A DNA stretch of 64,000 nucleotides, taken from Chloroflexota bacterium (GTDB lineage: Bacteria > Chloroflexota > Anaerolineae > B4-G1 > SLSP01). Shown here one piece after another: positions 32,979 to 41,043 of the stretch (position 1 is its first letter; each line of letters starts with the position of its first letter). The stretch lies in contig JAIOAX010000023.1 of NCBI GenBank assembly GCA_019873645.1, positions 16,730 through 80,729 of the forward strand. Direction: 5' to 3'. The position numbers and the translations under genes are program-made. The notes beneath the pieces were generated by a model that saw only the letters and a program-made list of their open reading frames with translations, did no database searches and was not told the origin of the DNA.

Positions 32979-34298
32979 CTAACCGTAAACGCCGTATGCC
33001 TTCGCCGCCTCGACCATCGCCTTGACGTTTTCCATCCTGGCTTCATCGAAGAACGCGCCGTTGCTCACAATCAACCCCCCGCCCTGGCCGGCGGTCTCTA
33101 TCAGCCGTTTGACGTACTCCCGTACCTCTTGGGGAGTGCCGAGCCGCAGCATGGAGGAGGGCACGTTGCCGATAAGGCAGGCGTTTTGACCAAGCGTCTG
33201 CTTGACTTGCGCCATATCCGTCTGATCAACCATCCACACCGTCGTTCCCCGCGGCACATCCTGGATGACCTCCAGGCGCGAACTCCAATGCCCCTCCAGG
33301 GCGGGGAAGGGGATGCAGCCATTCTCGATCAAGCCGAGTATAACCTGCCTGAGAGTAGGCCAGTAGAACTTTTTGAACTGCGCATCGGAGAGGAAGCCGT
33401 CGGCGCCTTTGTGCAGCGGGATGAAGATCAAGGGCTTCCCGGTCTGTTGCGCCGCGCTCACGCCCATGCCGATCATAATCGGGACCAGTCTCTCCATAGC
33501 AGCGAGCAGCTTGTCGGGCCGGCGGTAAATGTCCAGCATGATGCCCTTGGTGCCGCGGAGGGTATCGCCGAGGACATCGAACGGCGCTTTGGTAAAACCG
33601 CCGAGGATCGTCGGGAATCCCAGCGTGGTCAGTTCTGCGTCTGAAGCGCCCATTGCCATAGCCCACTTCAGGGCCTCCGCGCCGGCCTCGAAAAGCGCAT
33701 GGAAGGTGGCCTGGACGGGGGGCAGGGCATACGGGACGAAATTGAAAGCCACGCCATACATTTCGAGGATGTTGGTATAAGGCGCGAGCATCCCCAACCC
33801 TCCCAGCGCGCCGAACACGCGCGGCAGGTAGAAATTCCTGAAGTAGAACGACGGATCCATCATGAAGAGATCGTATTCATCCGCCGTCATATACTCGGCC
33901 TCATTGCACTGATAGCAATGTTCGGGCGCGACCCCGTGTCCCGGCCAGGAATAGAGCTTGTAGTCGAGAATCTCATAGAACCGGCCCGGCCCGGGCGCCG
34001 AAGCGCCGATGTGCATATCCGGTTGCAACTCCAGGATGAATTTCTTGAAAGCCGATGTGCATTTGTCGTAATCGTACATCGCTTCTTCGACGGTCATCCC
34101 GGCATTGAGGTAGGGGAACATACTGGGCAGCACCGTGACCGGCACGCGGTCCGGCTCACGCAATTGAATGGCAGCTTTGATTCTGGTCAGACTGGCCTGA
34201 TAGTTGGCCTTGGCCTCCGCGCTTTGGAACTGCACGTCATTCCCATCAGGGCCTTTCGGCGAGAGCAGTCTTTGAAAAGCGGCTTCTAACTTGTCCAT
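32979..34298 (-). CDS. Uroporphyrinogen decarboxylase-family methyltransferase
   Basis: The ATG at 34298 follows GGAGGG; an in-frame start six codons upstream overlaps the corrinoid gene. At 439 residues it is longer than true HemE (about 350) and resembles the MtaA/CmuA/OdmB-type methyltransferases of the same fold. Recognisable parts are REPDRVPVTVLPSMFPYLN, GFPTILGGFTKAPFDVLG and ACLIGNVPSSMLRLGTPQEV. In corrinoid systems such proteins move a methyl group between substrate and cobalt. It lies two bases after the corrinoid-protein gene, so this role is much likelier than heme synthesis. The methyl donor is not known; O-demethylation of a methoxy compound is the leading inference. Confidence 0.85.
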   Translation of the reverse strand: MDKLEAAFQRLLSPKGPDGNDVQFQSAEAKANYQASLTRIKAAIQLREPDRVPVTVLPSMFPYLNAGMTVEEAMYDYDKCTSAFKKFILELQPDMHIGASAPGPGRFYEILDYKLYSWPGHGVAPEHCYQCNEAEYMTADEYDLFMMDPSFYFRNFYLPRVFGALGGLGMLAPYTNILEMYGVAFNFVPYALPPVQATFHALFEAGAEALKWAMAMGASDAELTTLGFPTILGGFTKAPFDVLGDTLRGTKGIMLDIYRRPDKLLAAMERLVPIMIGMGVSAAQQTGKPLIFIPLHKGADGFLSDAQFKKFYWPTLRQVILGLIENGCIPFPALEGHWSSRLEVIQDVPRGTTVWMVDQTDMAQVKQTLGQNACLIGNVPSSMLRLGTPQEVREYVKRLIETAGQGGGLIVSNGAFFDEARMENVKAMVEAAKAYGVYG

Positions 34299-34300
34299 GG

Positions 34301-34930
34301 TTACCCTCCTATCCACCCTTTGGCTAATTTGACGGCGGCCATGGCATCCTTGCCATAAGCATCCGCGCCGACAAAGTCCTTGACAGCTTCATCAATCTGA
34401 CCACCACCGATCATGATTTTCACCTGATCGCGCAGCCCGGCCTTTTCAACGGCCTCGACGGTGGCTTTCATCTGATCGAAGGCCAGGGTCAGGAAGCCGC
34501 TCAGCCCCACCACCTGTGGCCGGAACATCTTGATAGCCTCGACGAACTTCTGCGCCGGAACATCAACACCCAGGTCAAGGACCTCAAAGCCACTGACCTT
34601 GAGCATAAAGGCTACAATGTCCTTACCGATATCGTGAATGTCCCCTTTGACCGTGCCGATGACCACTTTGCCGAGGTGTTCTGCTTCTGCCGACTCACCC
34701 AAGCGGGGCCTGACGATTTTCATAATTTGATTCATCATCTCGCCGGCCAACATCAGTTCGGGCAGAAAGTAAATGCCCTCCTCATAGCGTTTGCCGATGA
34801 CATCCATAGCCGCCCGGACATCGTCCAGAATAGCCAGCGGCGGTGTGCCGCTTTTGACCAGCGCCTCGACCAAGGCGAGGGCTTCGTCCTCCCGCATCTC
34901 TGCAAGCGCATCTACCAGTTGTTGTGACAT
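34301..34930 (-). CDS. Corrinoid (B12-binding) methyl-carrier protein
   Basis: The 209-residue protein belongs to the MtaC/MtbC/MtvC type. A helical cap domain (1-85, with PPLAILDDVRAAMDVIGKRY and FLPELMLAGEMMNQIMK) is followed by a Rossmann B12 domain. That domain has the cobalt-ligating His motif KGDIHDIGKDI, then GFEVLDLGVDVPAQKFVEA, VVGLSGFLTLAF and IMIGGGQIDEAV. It carries the methyl group on cobalt between the two methyltransferases encoded beside it, in the cytoplasm. The gene order methyltransferase-corrinoid-methyltransferase matches acetogen O-demethylases. The reductive activating protein such systems need is not in this window. Confidence 0.95.
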   Translation of the reverse strand: MSQQLVDALAEMREDEALALVEALVKSGTPPLAILDDVRAAMDVIGKRYEEGIYFLPELMLAGEMMNQIMKIVRPRLGESAEAEHLGKVVIGTVKGDIHDIGKDIVAFMLKVSGFEVLDLGVDVPAQKFVEAIKMFRPQVVGLSGFLTLAFDQMKATVEAVEKAGLRDQVKIMIGGGQIDEAVKDFVGADAYGKDAMAAVKLAKGWIGG

Positions 34931-34955
34931 ACTTGGCCTCCTTTGAATTTGGTAA

Positions 34956-35759
34956 TTAGGGATTGGGGGTGAACACGCCGGCCCGGTAGGCGCGGACGTA
35001 GTTCAAACAATAAGAATCGCGTCCCAGCACCAATTCAGCAGCTAATAATGTGGCCCGCAGTTCCCTGTCCAGCGGGTCGAGGATGGCGCAATCCAGCCCG
35101 GCGGCCAGCGCCAACGTCAAAAAAGCGCGATTGACGTAGGAGCGCGCCGGCAAACCATACGAAATGTTGCTCAGTCCGGCGTTGCAATGCACCTTCGGGT
35201 AGGCGGCGCGCACTTCGCGGATGGTGTCACAGAAAATCACGGCGCTCTGCGTGTTGGTGCTGAGAGTCATGGCGAGCGCATCCACATATACTCGCTCGTC
35301 GGGGATGCCGGCAGCGCGGGTGGCCTCCAGCACGCGCTGGATCACTTCCACACGCGCGGCGCTGCTTTCGGGAATCCCCCGGTCACCCATCGCCAGGGCT
35401 ATGACCGGACAACCGTATTCGACCACCAGGGGCAACACCCCGTTCAACCGCTGCGGTTCGCCGCTGATTGAATTGATCAGCGGTGTCTGGTTGACGATTT
35501 TAATGGCCGCGGCCAATGCCTGCGGATTGGCACTGTCAAGCGACAGCGGCGTATCTACCACCGCCTGGATCGTGCTCACCAACCACACCAGATCGTCCGG
35601 CTCGCGATCGGGGTGTGTGCCGGCATTCACATCCAACCAGGTTGAACCGGCCTCGGCCTGGCGGCGCGCCAAATGCTGGATATAGTGGGCATCTCTTTCG
35701 ACGATCGCCTGGGCCACTTGCTTGCGTGTACCGTTAATCTTTTCGCCGATGATTTGCAT
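34956..35759 (-). CDS. Pterin-binding methyltransferase (MtrH/AcsE-like, methyltetrahydrofolate:corrinoid)
   Basis: The 267-residue TIM-barrel protein of the pterin-binding family reads MQIIGEKINGTRKQVAQAI at the start, then WLDVNAGTHPDREPDDLVWL, PLSLDSANPQALAAAI, PLINSISGE and VHCNAGLSNISYGLPARSYV. This matches AcsE/MtvA/MetH-type domains that move a methyl group between tetrahydrofolate and a corrinoid. It has an AGGGGG ribosome-binding site and is the first gene of the operon. It would deliver the methyl group released by the system to tetrahydrofolate for one-carbon metabolism, or run in reverse. Confidence 0.92.
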   Translation of the reverse strand: MQIIGEKINGTRKQVAQAIVERDAHYIQHLARRQAEAGSTWLDVNAGTHPDREPDDLVWLVSTIQAVVDTPLSLDSANPQALAAAIKIVNQTPLINSISGEPQRLNGVLPLVVEYGCPVIALAMGDRGIPESSAARVEVIQRVLEATRAAGIPDERVYVDALAMTLSTNTQSAVIFCDTIREVRAAYPKVHCNAGLSNISYGLPARSYVNRAFLTLALAAGLDCAILDPLDRELRATLLAAELVLGRDSYCLNYVRAYRAGVFTPNP

Positions 35760-35809
35760 TGTTTATCCCCCTGTAGTTAAGTTCATCATGACCGCTCGTT
35801 ACAACACCC

Positions 35810-35815
35810 ATTATA
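35810..35815 (-). promoter_or_regulatory. Possible -10 element of the corrinoid operon
   Basis: On the minus strand TATAAT lies about 50 bases upstream of the first gene. No convincing -35 is seen. Confidence 0.35.
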
Positions 35816-35982
35816 CGTCCAAAATCAGGAGTCGAAAATCTCTCCTACAGGGTGCCTTTCAACTTAGGGGAAAAAGTCAAATAAACTTCTGAAATAATGC
35901 ACTTGGATTGGTTGTAGAGCTCCTTCGGAACCCACAATGAGGCTAAGGGCTAAACATTGCACTTTTGTGCCCCCACCCCCGG

Positions 35983-36094
35983 CCCCGCCCCTTTGGGGCG
36001 GGGAGGTAAATAGGGGGGATTTGGGGCGGCGAAGCCGCCCCAAATCCCCCTTTGAGAAATCCCCCGCTCTCCCCGTGTGCGGGGAGAGCGGGGG
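35983..36094. repeat. Cluster of three strong GC-rich hairpins
   Basis: Within 112 bases there are three perfect stems. A 9-base stem CCCCGCCCC is at 35983-35991/35995-36003. A 17-base stem GGGGGATTTGGGGCGGC is at 36014-36030/36034-36050. A 14-base stem CCCCCGCTCTCCCC is at 36061-36074/36081-36094. It lies in the 456-base gap between the divergent corrinoid and acylphosphatase genes. Composition differs sharply from the flanks. Apart from this and the possible -10 at 35810, I see nothing else in the gap. Confidence 0.85.
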
Positions 36095-36215
36095 CAGGGG
36101 GTGAGAGGGGAAAACGCAAAAAACCTGCCCCCATCCTGAAATGCACCCATCTCTACAAGGACATTTGCCAGATGGAATGAGTTGGATAGAATAGGAAACA
36201 ATGAAGGAGGTCATA

Positions 36216-36509
36216 ATGACAGAGGTTGATAATACCAAGACCGCCGTGCACATCATCGTCCACGGCTACGTGCAAGGCGTGGGCTTCCGCAGTTTCGTAC
36301 AATCGCGAGCGCTGGCACTGGGGCTGGTGGGTTGGGTGCGCAATTGCGACGACGGCACCGTCGAAATTTGGGCCGAAGGGCCGCGCGACGCATTGGAACG
36401 TCTGACGCGGCAGGTGTACGGCGGCCCACGCTCCGGTCTGGTCAGTCATCTCGATGTGAGCTGGCACGCACCTCAAGAAACTTTCAGCGGCTTCCATATC
36501 CGCTGGTAG
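36216..36509 (+). CDS. acyP: Acylphosphatase
   Basis: The ATG at 36216 is chosen because AAGGAGG lies five bases before it; an in-frame ATG at 36201 overlaps that site. The 97-residue protein hydrolyses acyl phosphates. The active-site Arg is in VHGYVQGVGFRSFVQSRA and the catalytic Asn in GWVRNCDDGTVEIWAEGP, both complete. It is small, cytoplasmic and of normal length, followed after 13 bases by the membrane-anchored FecR-like gene. Confidence 0.95.
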   Translation: MTEVDNTKTAVHIIVHGYVQGVGFRSFVQSRALALGLVGWVRNCDDGTVEIWAEGPRDALERLTRQVYGGPRSGLVSHLDVSWHAPQETFSGFHIRW

Positions 36510-36522
36510 CCATCCCTACACT

Positions 36523-37794
36523 ATGAACAAGTTCAAAAGGCTACAAACTCTCGCCTGGGTTATCCTCCTGACCTCTTTTTTCATCTGCCTGGGGCTGGCA
36601 ATCGGCGTTCCGCTCGGCACACGCTGGTGGCTGTTGCATACGACCCGACCCCTAAAAATCGTTGTGCAACCGCGGGCCGGCGTGGTCTCATTGCAACCGG
36701 CAGGCAGCGGCGCCTCGATTCTTCTCACCGAAAATACCGAAGTCACCGTCCACAGCACCATCAAGCTCTCCGAAAACGCCGAGGCCTGGGTGCTTTTCTA
36801 TCATCCCGACAGTGCAAAGGAAGATGTCACTTCGGCGCCGATAGTCACCGTGCAATGTTATGGCGATACGGAAATCAGCGTGGTTAACGCGCATACACCC
36901 CGCTTCGCCGTCAGCAAGCTGCCCCACAAAGTGACCTTGAGCATCCGTCGCGGAGCCAACACCCAAATCTCCATCGAGAGCAACACCCGCGATACCCTCT
37001 TGCGCGTCGAGACCCCGCACGGCGCCGCCGAAATGGCCCAGGGCATTTATCGGCTCGTTGTCGAAGACAAACAAACCGAATTCGCAGTCAGCAGCGGGCA
37101 GGCTTACATTCCCGATCCGGCGACCGGCGAAAGGTACGTGGTGGCCGAACTGCAACGCGCGGAGCTGACCGCTGCCGGCTTGAAGGAAATTTATACCGGC
37201 GAGCGCAATATCCTGCGCAACCGCAACGGCGATTTTGAACAACCGCTTGAGGGCACCTGGCAAATCTTCGGACGCACCGCCTTCGTCAACGAAGACAGCG
37301 GCACGGTTCGGCAAACGTCCCTGGGCGACAACCGCCGCATCATCTTGCTGGAACGGGTAGGCCAGGGGTTTTCTGAAACCGGCGTCACTCAAGAAATCAA
37401 CCAGGACATTCGCGGAATCCAATCGTTGCGCGTGCGCGCGCGTTTGCGCGTAGATGTCCAAACCCTCAGTAGTTGTGGATCGTTGGGTACCGAATGTCCG
37501 GTGATGATCCGCATCAAATTCACCGATCAGAGCGGCGCGGTTCGGGAATGGTTGCAGGGCTTCTATGCCATCGAGGGCGCCGATAAACCTTTCTGTCAGA
37601 GTTGCGAATGGCAAGCCGTGCATATCAAAGTGGCGCAGGCCGGTGTCTGGCACAACTACGAATCCCCTAATCTGCTCCCTTTGCTCTATGAGAAGGGCAT
37701 CGAACCGGTCAGCATCCAACGGGTGGACATTTATGCTTCCGGCCATACCTACGGCGCCGCCGTAGATGAAATCGCTATTTTGATAGGAGAATAA
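36523..37794 (+). CDS. Membrane-anchored FecR-like protein of unknown function
   Basis: The 423-residue protein has one N-terminal membrane helix (LAWVILLTSFFICLGLAIGV), the rest outside. The first external part (about 40-200) resembles a FecR-type beta domain (TLLRVETPHGAAEMAQGIYR, TEFAVSSGQAYI). The second part (about 235-420) looks like a carbohydrate-binding jelly-roll (NRNGDFEQPLEGTWQIFG, GFSETGVTQEINQDIRGIQS, QRVDIYASGHTYGAAVDEI). No sigma factor or receptor lies beside it, so FecR-style signalling is not supported. The codon pattern is like its neighbours and it is likely cotranscribed with acyP. Confidence 0.75.
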   Translation: MNKFKRLQTLAWVILLTSFFICLGLAIGVPLGTRWWLLHTTRPLKIVVQPRAGVVSLQPAGSGASILLTENTEVTVHSTIKLSENAEAWVLFYHPDSAKEDVTSAPIVTVQCYGDTEISVVNAHTPRFAVSKLPHKVTLSIRRGANTQISIESNTRDTLLRVETPHGAAEMAQGIYRLVVEDKQTEFAVSSGQAYIPDPATGERYVVAELQRAELTAAGLKEIYTGERNILRNRNGDFEQPLEGTWQIFGRTAFVNEDSGTVRQTSLGDNRRIILLERVGQGFSETGVTQEINQDIRGIQSLRVRARLRVDVQTLSSCGSLGTECPVMIRIKFTDQSGAVREWLQGFYAIEGADKPFCQSCEWQAVHIKVAQAGVWHNYESPNLLPLLYEKGIEPVSIQRVDIYASGHTYGAAVDEIAILIGE

Positions 37795-37813
37795 CCGCCT
37801 CTGCAGCTCAAGA

Positions 37814-38857
37814 ATGATGATGACCCCACCACAGCACAAAACCTCAATCTATCCGCTGGGCAAACTTCCCGAAGCCGATCTTGTTGAACTACTGCGCCAT
37901 CCTCTCGGCAAACCGGACCCCCGCGTGATCTTCGGGCCCGGCCTGGGACGCGATGCCGCGGCTATTGATTTCGGGGACCGTTACCTCATCGCCAAAAGCG
38001 ACCCCATCACTTTCGCCACCGATGAGATTGGCTGGTATGTGATGAATGTCAATGCCAACGACGTGGCCTGCCTGGGCGCCCGGCCGCGCTGGTTTATTGC
38101 TACGTTGCTGTTGCCCGAAGGCAAGACCGATCACGCGCTGGTGGAGCGCATCTTCGCGCAACTGCACACGGCGGGTTATGAGATCGGCGTTAGCGTCGTC
38201 GGGGGGCACACGGAGATCACGCACGGTTTGGAGCGGCCCATCGTCGTCGGCGCGATGTTCGGCGAAGTGTCCCCGGAACGTCTGGTGCGCTCCGACGGGG
38301 CACGCCCTGGCGATGTCCTCATCCTCACCAAGGGCATTTGCGTGGAAGGTACGGCCCTCCTGGCGCGTGAAGCCGCCGACCGTCTGCGCGCCAAAGTCGC
38401 CCCGGCGGTTCTGGAACGCGCTGCCCAATTCCTGCACAATCCGGGGATCAGCGTCGTGCGCGATGCGGCCGTCGTGATAGCTCACGGTGAAGTGCACGCC
38501 ATGCACGACCCGACGGAAGGTGGCGTCGCCACCGGCATCCACGAACTAACCGCAGCCGCCGGTGTGGGCGCCGTCTTGGATGCCGCAACCTTCCCCATTT
38601 ACCCGGAGACACGCCTTCTATGTGAGGCGCTGGGACTGAATCCCCTTGGCCTCATCGCCTCCGGTTCCTTGCTGGCAGCCGTGGCCACATTCGACGCGCC
38701 GTCTATCGTGAAGGCGTTGCGCGCTGCCGGCATCCCGGCCGTCGTCATCGGCGTCATCCGTGAAGAACCGGGCGTCATCGTGCGCGATGGACCTGCCGAG
38801 TATCCGCTTCCCACATTCACGCGCGACGAAATCGCGCGCTTATTCGAGGGCCTATGA
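37814..38857 (+). CDS. AIR synthase-related (HypE/PurM-fold) protein
   Basis: The 347-residue protein has the PurM/HypE/SelD/ThiL fold: an N-terminal ATP-binding half with KSDPITFATDEIGWYVMNVN and ANDVACLGARPRWFIATLL, and a C-terminal half with GDVLILTKGICVEGTALLA and HDPTEGGVATGIHELTAAAG. HypE proper ends in a conserved Cys that carries the cyanide group. This one ends RDEIARLFEGL, so it is probably not hydrogenase HypE. Substrate unknown. Its stop overlaps the start of the metallophosphoesterase gene by four bases, suggesting linked function. Confidence 0.85.
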   Translation: MMMTPPQHKTSIYPLGKLPEADLVELLRHPLGKPDPRVIFGPGLGRDAAAIDFGDRYLIAKSDPITFATDEIGWYVMNVNANDVACLGARPRWFIATLLLPEGKTDHALVERIFAQLHTAGYEIGVSVVGGHTEITHGLERPIVVGAMFGEVSPERLVRSDGARPGDVLILTKGICVEGTALLAREAADRLRAKVAPAVLERAAQFLHNPGISVVRDAAVVIAHGEVHAMHDPTEGGVATGIHELTAAAGVGAVLDAATFPIYPETRLLCEALGLNPLGLIASGSLLAAVATFDAPSIVKALRAAGIPAVVIGVIREEPGVIVRDGPAEYPLPTFTRDEIARLFEGL

Positions 38858-40047
38858 CACCATCCAATTTTCCATCTCTATCCCAAATTCCATCCGACCG
38901 CGCGGATGGGCGCAGCTCCTGGGTTCACCGGGCGTTGATCTTCACCGGCCTGGTGGGCCGCATCCAACCGTTGACCTTGTTGCCGGCCTGGATCGCGCTG
39001 GCAGCGATTGCCGGCTGGCCCTGGCGCGCCCTGCAACTGCCGGCAACCGTGGTGAGCGCGTTTTTTCTGATCGTAGATTGGGCCATGCTGGGCCTGTTAC
39101 CGGTGAAACGCCGCTCGTGGGGGCCGGTCACACCGTCATTGCTGGCATTGACATTGATGCGCACAGTGCTCTTGTGGATCGGCGCCTGGCTTGCGCCGAC
39201 GACGACGGGGCTGGCCGGCGTCGCGGCTATCCAGGCGTTGGTAAGCGCCGCTGCCATGCACGCCACCTGGATTGAGCCTTTCCGCCTCAAACTCAAGCGC
39301 ATCCACTACCATCCCCCACACTGGAAAGATGCCCCGCCCCTGCGGGTCCTGCACATCTCTGACTTGCACTTTGAGGGCTACTCCCCACGGGAACGCGCAC
39401 TGTTGGCACAGGTGGAGAGACTGCAACCCGACCTTATCCTCCTCACCGGTGACTACCTCAATTTGTCTTCGGTGTATAACCCGGCGGCCCAAGAAAGCGC
39501 GCGCCACCTGCTGGCGCAACTCCGCGCCCCGCTTGGCGTCTACGCCGTCACCGGCAGTCCCGTTGTGGATATTGCCGGCATCGTACCGGAGATCTTCGCC
39601 GGTCTGAACATTCACTGGCTCAACGATCAGGCCGTCACCCTTCAGCATGGCGACAACACCATTCGGCTGCTCGGTGTGCGCACCACCTACGACATCGAGC
39701 GCGATGCCGCAGCGTTGCAGCGTCTGGCACAACCAACAACCGATGCTGTTTTCACCTTGCTGCTCTATCACACCCCCGACCTTATGCCTGTAGCGGCCGA
39801 AACCGGCGTGCATTTGTATCTGTGCGGGCACACCCACGGCGGGCAAATCCGTCTGCCCCTCTATGGGGCACTTGCGACCAGCTCGCGTCTTGGGAAACGT
39901 TACGAAATGGGCCTCTACCGCAGCGGCACATGCACCCTTTACGTCAGTTGTGGGTTGGGGATGGAAGGATTGGGCGCGCCGCGCGCGCGGTTCCTCGCGC
40001 CGCCGGAGATTGGCCTGTGGACGTTCAAGCCCAGGTCATCCCATTGA
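38854..40047 (+). CDS. Membrane-anchored metallophosphoesterase with altered GNH motif
   Basis: ATGA overlap with the previous gene. The 397-residue protein has about four N-terminal membrane helices, then a calcineurin-like domain from about residue 165. Motifs DLHFEG (metal 1), GDYLNLSS, LYHTPDL and CGHTHGGQ are present. Where the family has GNH(D/E), this protein reads VTGSPVVDIAG, so the usual Asn-His pair is missing. Either catalysis is altered or the protein is a non-hydrolytic relative. Homologues (YkuE-like) work at the cell membrane, some on UDP-sugars or lipids. Confidence 0.85.
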   Translation: MTPSNFPSLSQIPSDRADGRSSWVHRALIFTGLVGRIQPLTLLPAWIALAAIAGWPWRALQLPATVVSAFFLIVDWAMLGLLPVKRRSWGPVTPSLLALTLMRTVLLWIGAWLAPTTTGLAGVAAIQALVSAAAMHATWIEPFRLKLKRIHYHPPHWKDAPPLRVLHISDLHFEGYSPRERALLAQVERLQPDLILLTGDYLNLSSVYNPAAQESARHLLAQLRAPLGVYAVTGSPVVDIAGIVPEIFAGLNIHWLNDQAVTLQHGDNTIRLLGVRTTYDIERDAAALQRLAQPTTDAVFTLLLYHTPDLMPVAAETGVHLYLCGHTHGGQIRLPLYGALATSSRLGKRYEMGLYRSGTCTLYVSCGLGMEGLGAPRARFLAPPEIGLWTFKPRSSH

Positions 40048-40071
40048 CGGAACGCCGAATCGTAGTATGCT
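40044..40071 (+). promoter_or_regulatory. Promoter of rnpB
   Basis: TTGACG (40044-40049) and TATGCT (40066-40071) are 16 bases apart, placing the start about seven bases on, at the 5' end of the RNase P RNA. The -35 overlaps the stop codon of the previous gene. Confidence 0.65.
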
Positions 40072-40077
40072 TGAAGT

Positions 40078-40470
40078 GAGCTTGAGTTGGTCAGGCAGTC
40101 GCGCTCCGGGACGCTCTGCGTTGCCGGGGTGAGGAAAGTCCGGACTCCACAGGGCGCGGCGCCGGGTAACACCCGGGCGAGGTAACTCGGGGACAGGGCC
40201 ACAGAAACAGACCGCCGCCGGTCGCCAGACCGGGCAAGGGTGAAAAGGTGGTGTAAGAGACCACCGGCGCGCCGGGCAACCGACGCGGCCAGGCAACCCC
40301 CGCCGGGAGCAAGGCCAAGCAGGGGGGAAGGCCCACGGGGCCGGGGAGTGGCCCGCTCTCTTCCCTTTGGGGACAACCTCCGGGTAGGCTGCTAGAGGCG
40401 CGGGGCAACCCGCGTCCCAGATAGATGACTGCCACTGACAGAATCCGGCTTATAGACCGACTCAAGCTCC
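40078..40470 (+). ncRNA. rnpB: RNase P RNA, bacterial class A
   Basis: The RNA subunit that cuts 5' leaders from pre-tRNAs. The ends GAGCTTGAGT and ACTCAAGCTC pair as helix P1. The conserved core is clear: GAGGAAAGTCCGGACTCCAC near the 5' side, GGTAACTCGGGG, GTGAAAAGGTG, and near the 3' side CAGATAGATGACTGCC, then ACAGAATCCGGCTTATAGAC. Length of about 393 nucleotides and the P-loops fit type A. Open reading frames on the opposite strand here are artefacts of high GC. Confidence 0.97.
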
Positions 40471-40494
40471 TACATATACAATCTTCTGTAGCGG

Positions 40495-40522
40495 TTGCCA
40501 AACTGCCGTTTTGTGGTAAGAT
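40495..40522 (+). promoter_or_regulatory. Promoter of the rpsF operon
   Basis: TTGCCA (40495-40500) and TAAGAT (40517-40522) are 16 bases apart, about 70 bases before the rpsF start. Confidence 0.55.
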
Positions 40523-40601
40523 TGCCCCTGTGCATGTGGACGGACTTTCTGCTCGTGGCGTCAGACCATGAGTAATCCCATAGGAAGGAGGTCAATCCGT
40601 C

Positions 40602-41012
40602 TTGGCTAAACAAACTGGTAAGCAAAATTACGAACTGTTGTTCATCATCAATCCGACGCTCGGCGAGGACGACAAAGAAAGTCTCCTGGCGCGGGTGCGT
40701 GGATACCTCGAACAGGCAGGCGGCGATATCGTCACCTTCAAAAACTGGGGACTACGTCGGCTTGCCTACACGCTCAAAGGCCAGAAAGAGGGGCAGTATT
40801 ACCTGGTAAACTTCGCTATGCTGCCGGAGAAAGTGGCCGATTTCCGCCGCAACCTCATCCTCGCCGAAGGCGTCTTGCGGGAGATGATCGTCCGTGTTGA
40901 GGGCGAGTTCCCCCCTGAGAGACCTGAGCGCAGCCCCCGGTCCGAGAGTATTCCGGTATTCGACGAGGAGCTGAACGACGAGAATATCCCGGACGACGAA
41001 GAAGAAGATTAA
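40602..41012 (+). CDS. rpsF: 30S ribosomal protein S6
   Basis: TTG start preceded by GGAAGGAGG. The 136-residue protein has the S6 fold: NYELLFIINPTLGEDDKESL, FKNWGLRRLAYTLKGQKEGQ and VLREMIVRVEGEFPPE. The acidic tail (about 30 residues, ending PDDEEED) is longer than usual. S6 binds S18 and the central domain of 16S rRNA. It is the first gene of the rpsF-ssb-rpsR operon. Confidence 0.95.
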   Translation: MAKQTGKQNYELLFIINPTLGEDDKESLLARVRGYLEQAGGDIVTFKNWGLRRLAYTLKGQKEGQYYLVNFAMLPEKVADFRRNLILAEGVLREMIVRVEGEFPPERPERSPRSESIPVFDEELNDENIPDDEEED

Positions 41013-41043
41013 GTATTCATATCCTTACCATTAAGGAACCCTG

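Noticed and set aside
32979..34298. Heme-pathway uroporphyrinogen decarboxylase
   Set aside because: Too long and placed in a corrinoid methyl-transfer operon with no heme genes.
36523..37794. FecI/FecR-type signalling unit
   Set aside because: No sigma factor or TonB-type receptor lies beside it; only a loose FecR-like beta domain is seen.
37814..38857. Hydrogenase maturation HypE
   Set aside because: The conserved C-terminal Cys is absent and no hyp or hydrogenase genes are near.
40036..40501. Minus-strand open frames over the RNase P RNA
   Set aside because: Explained by the structured RNA; no start signals.
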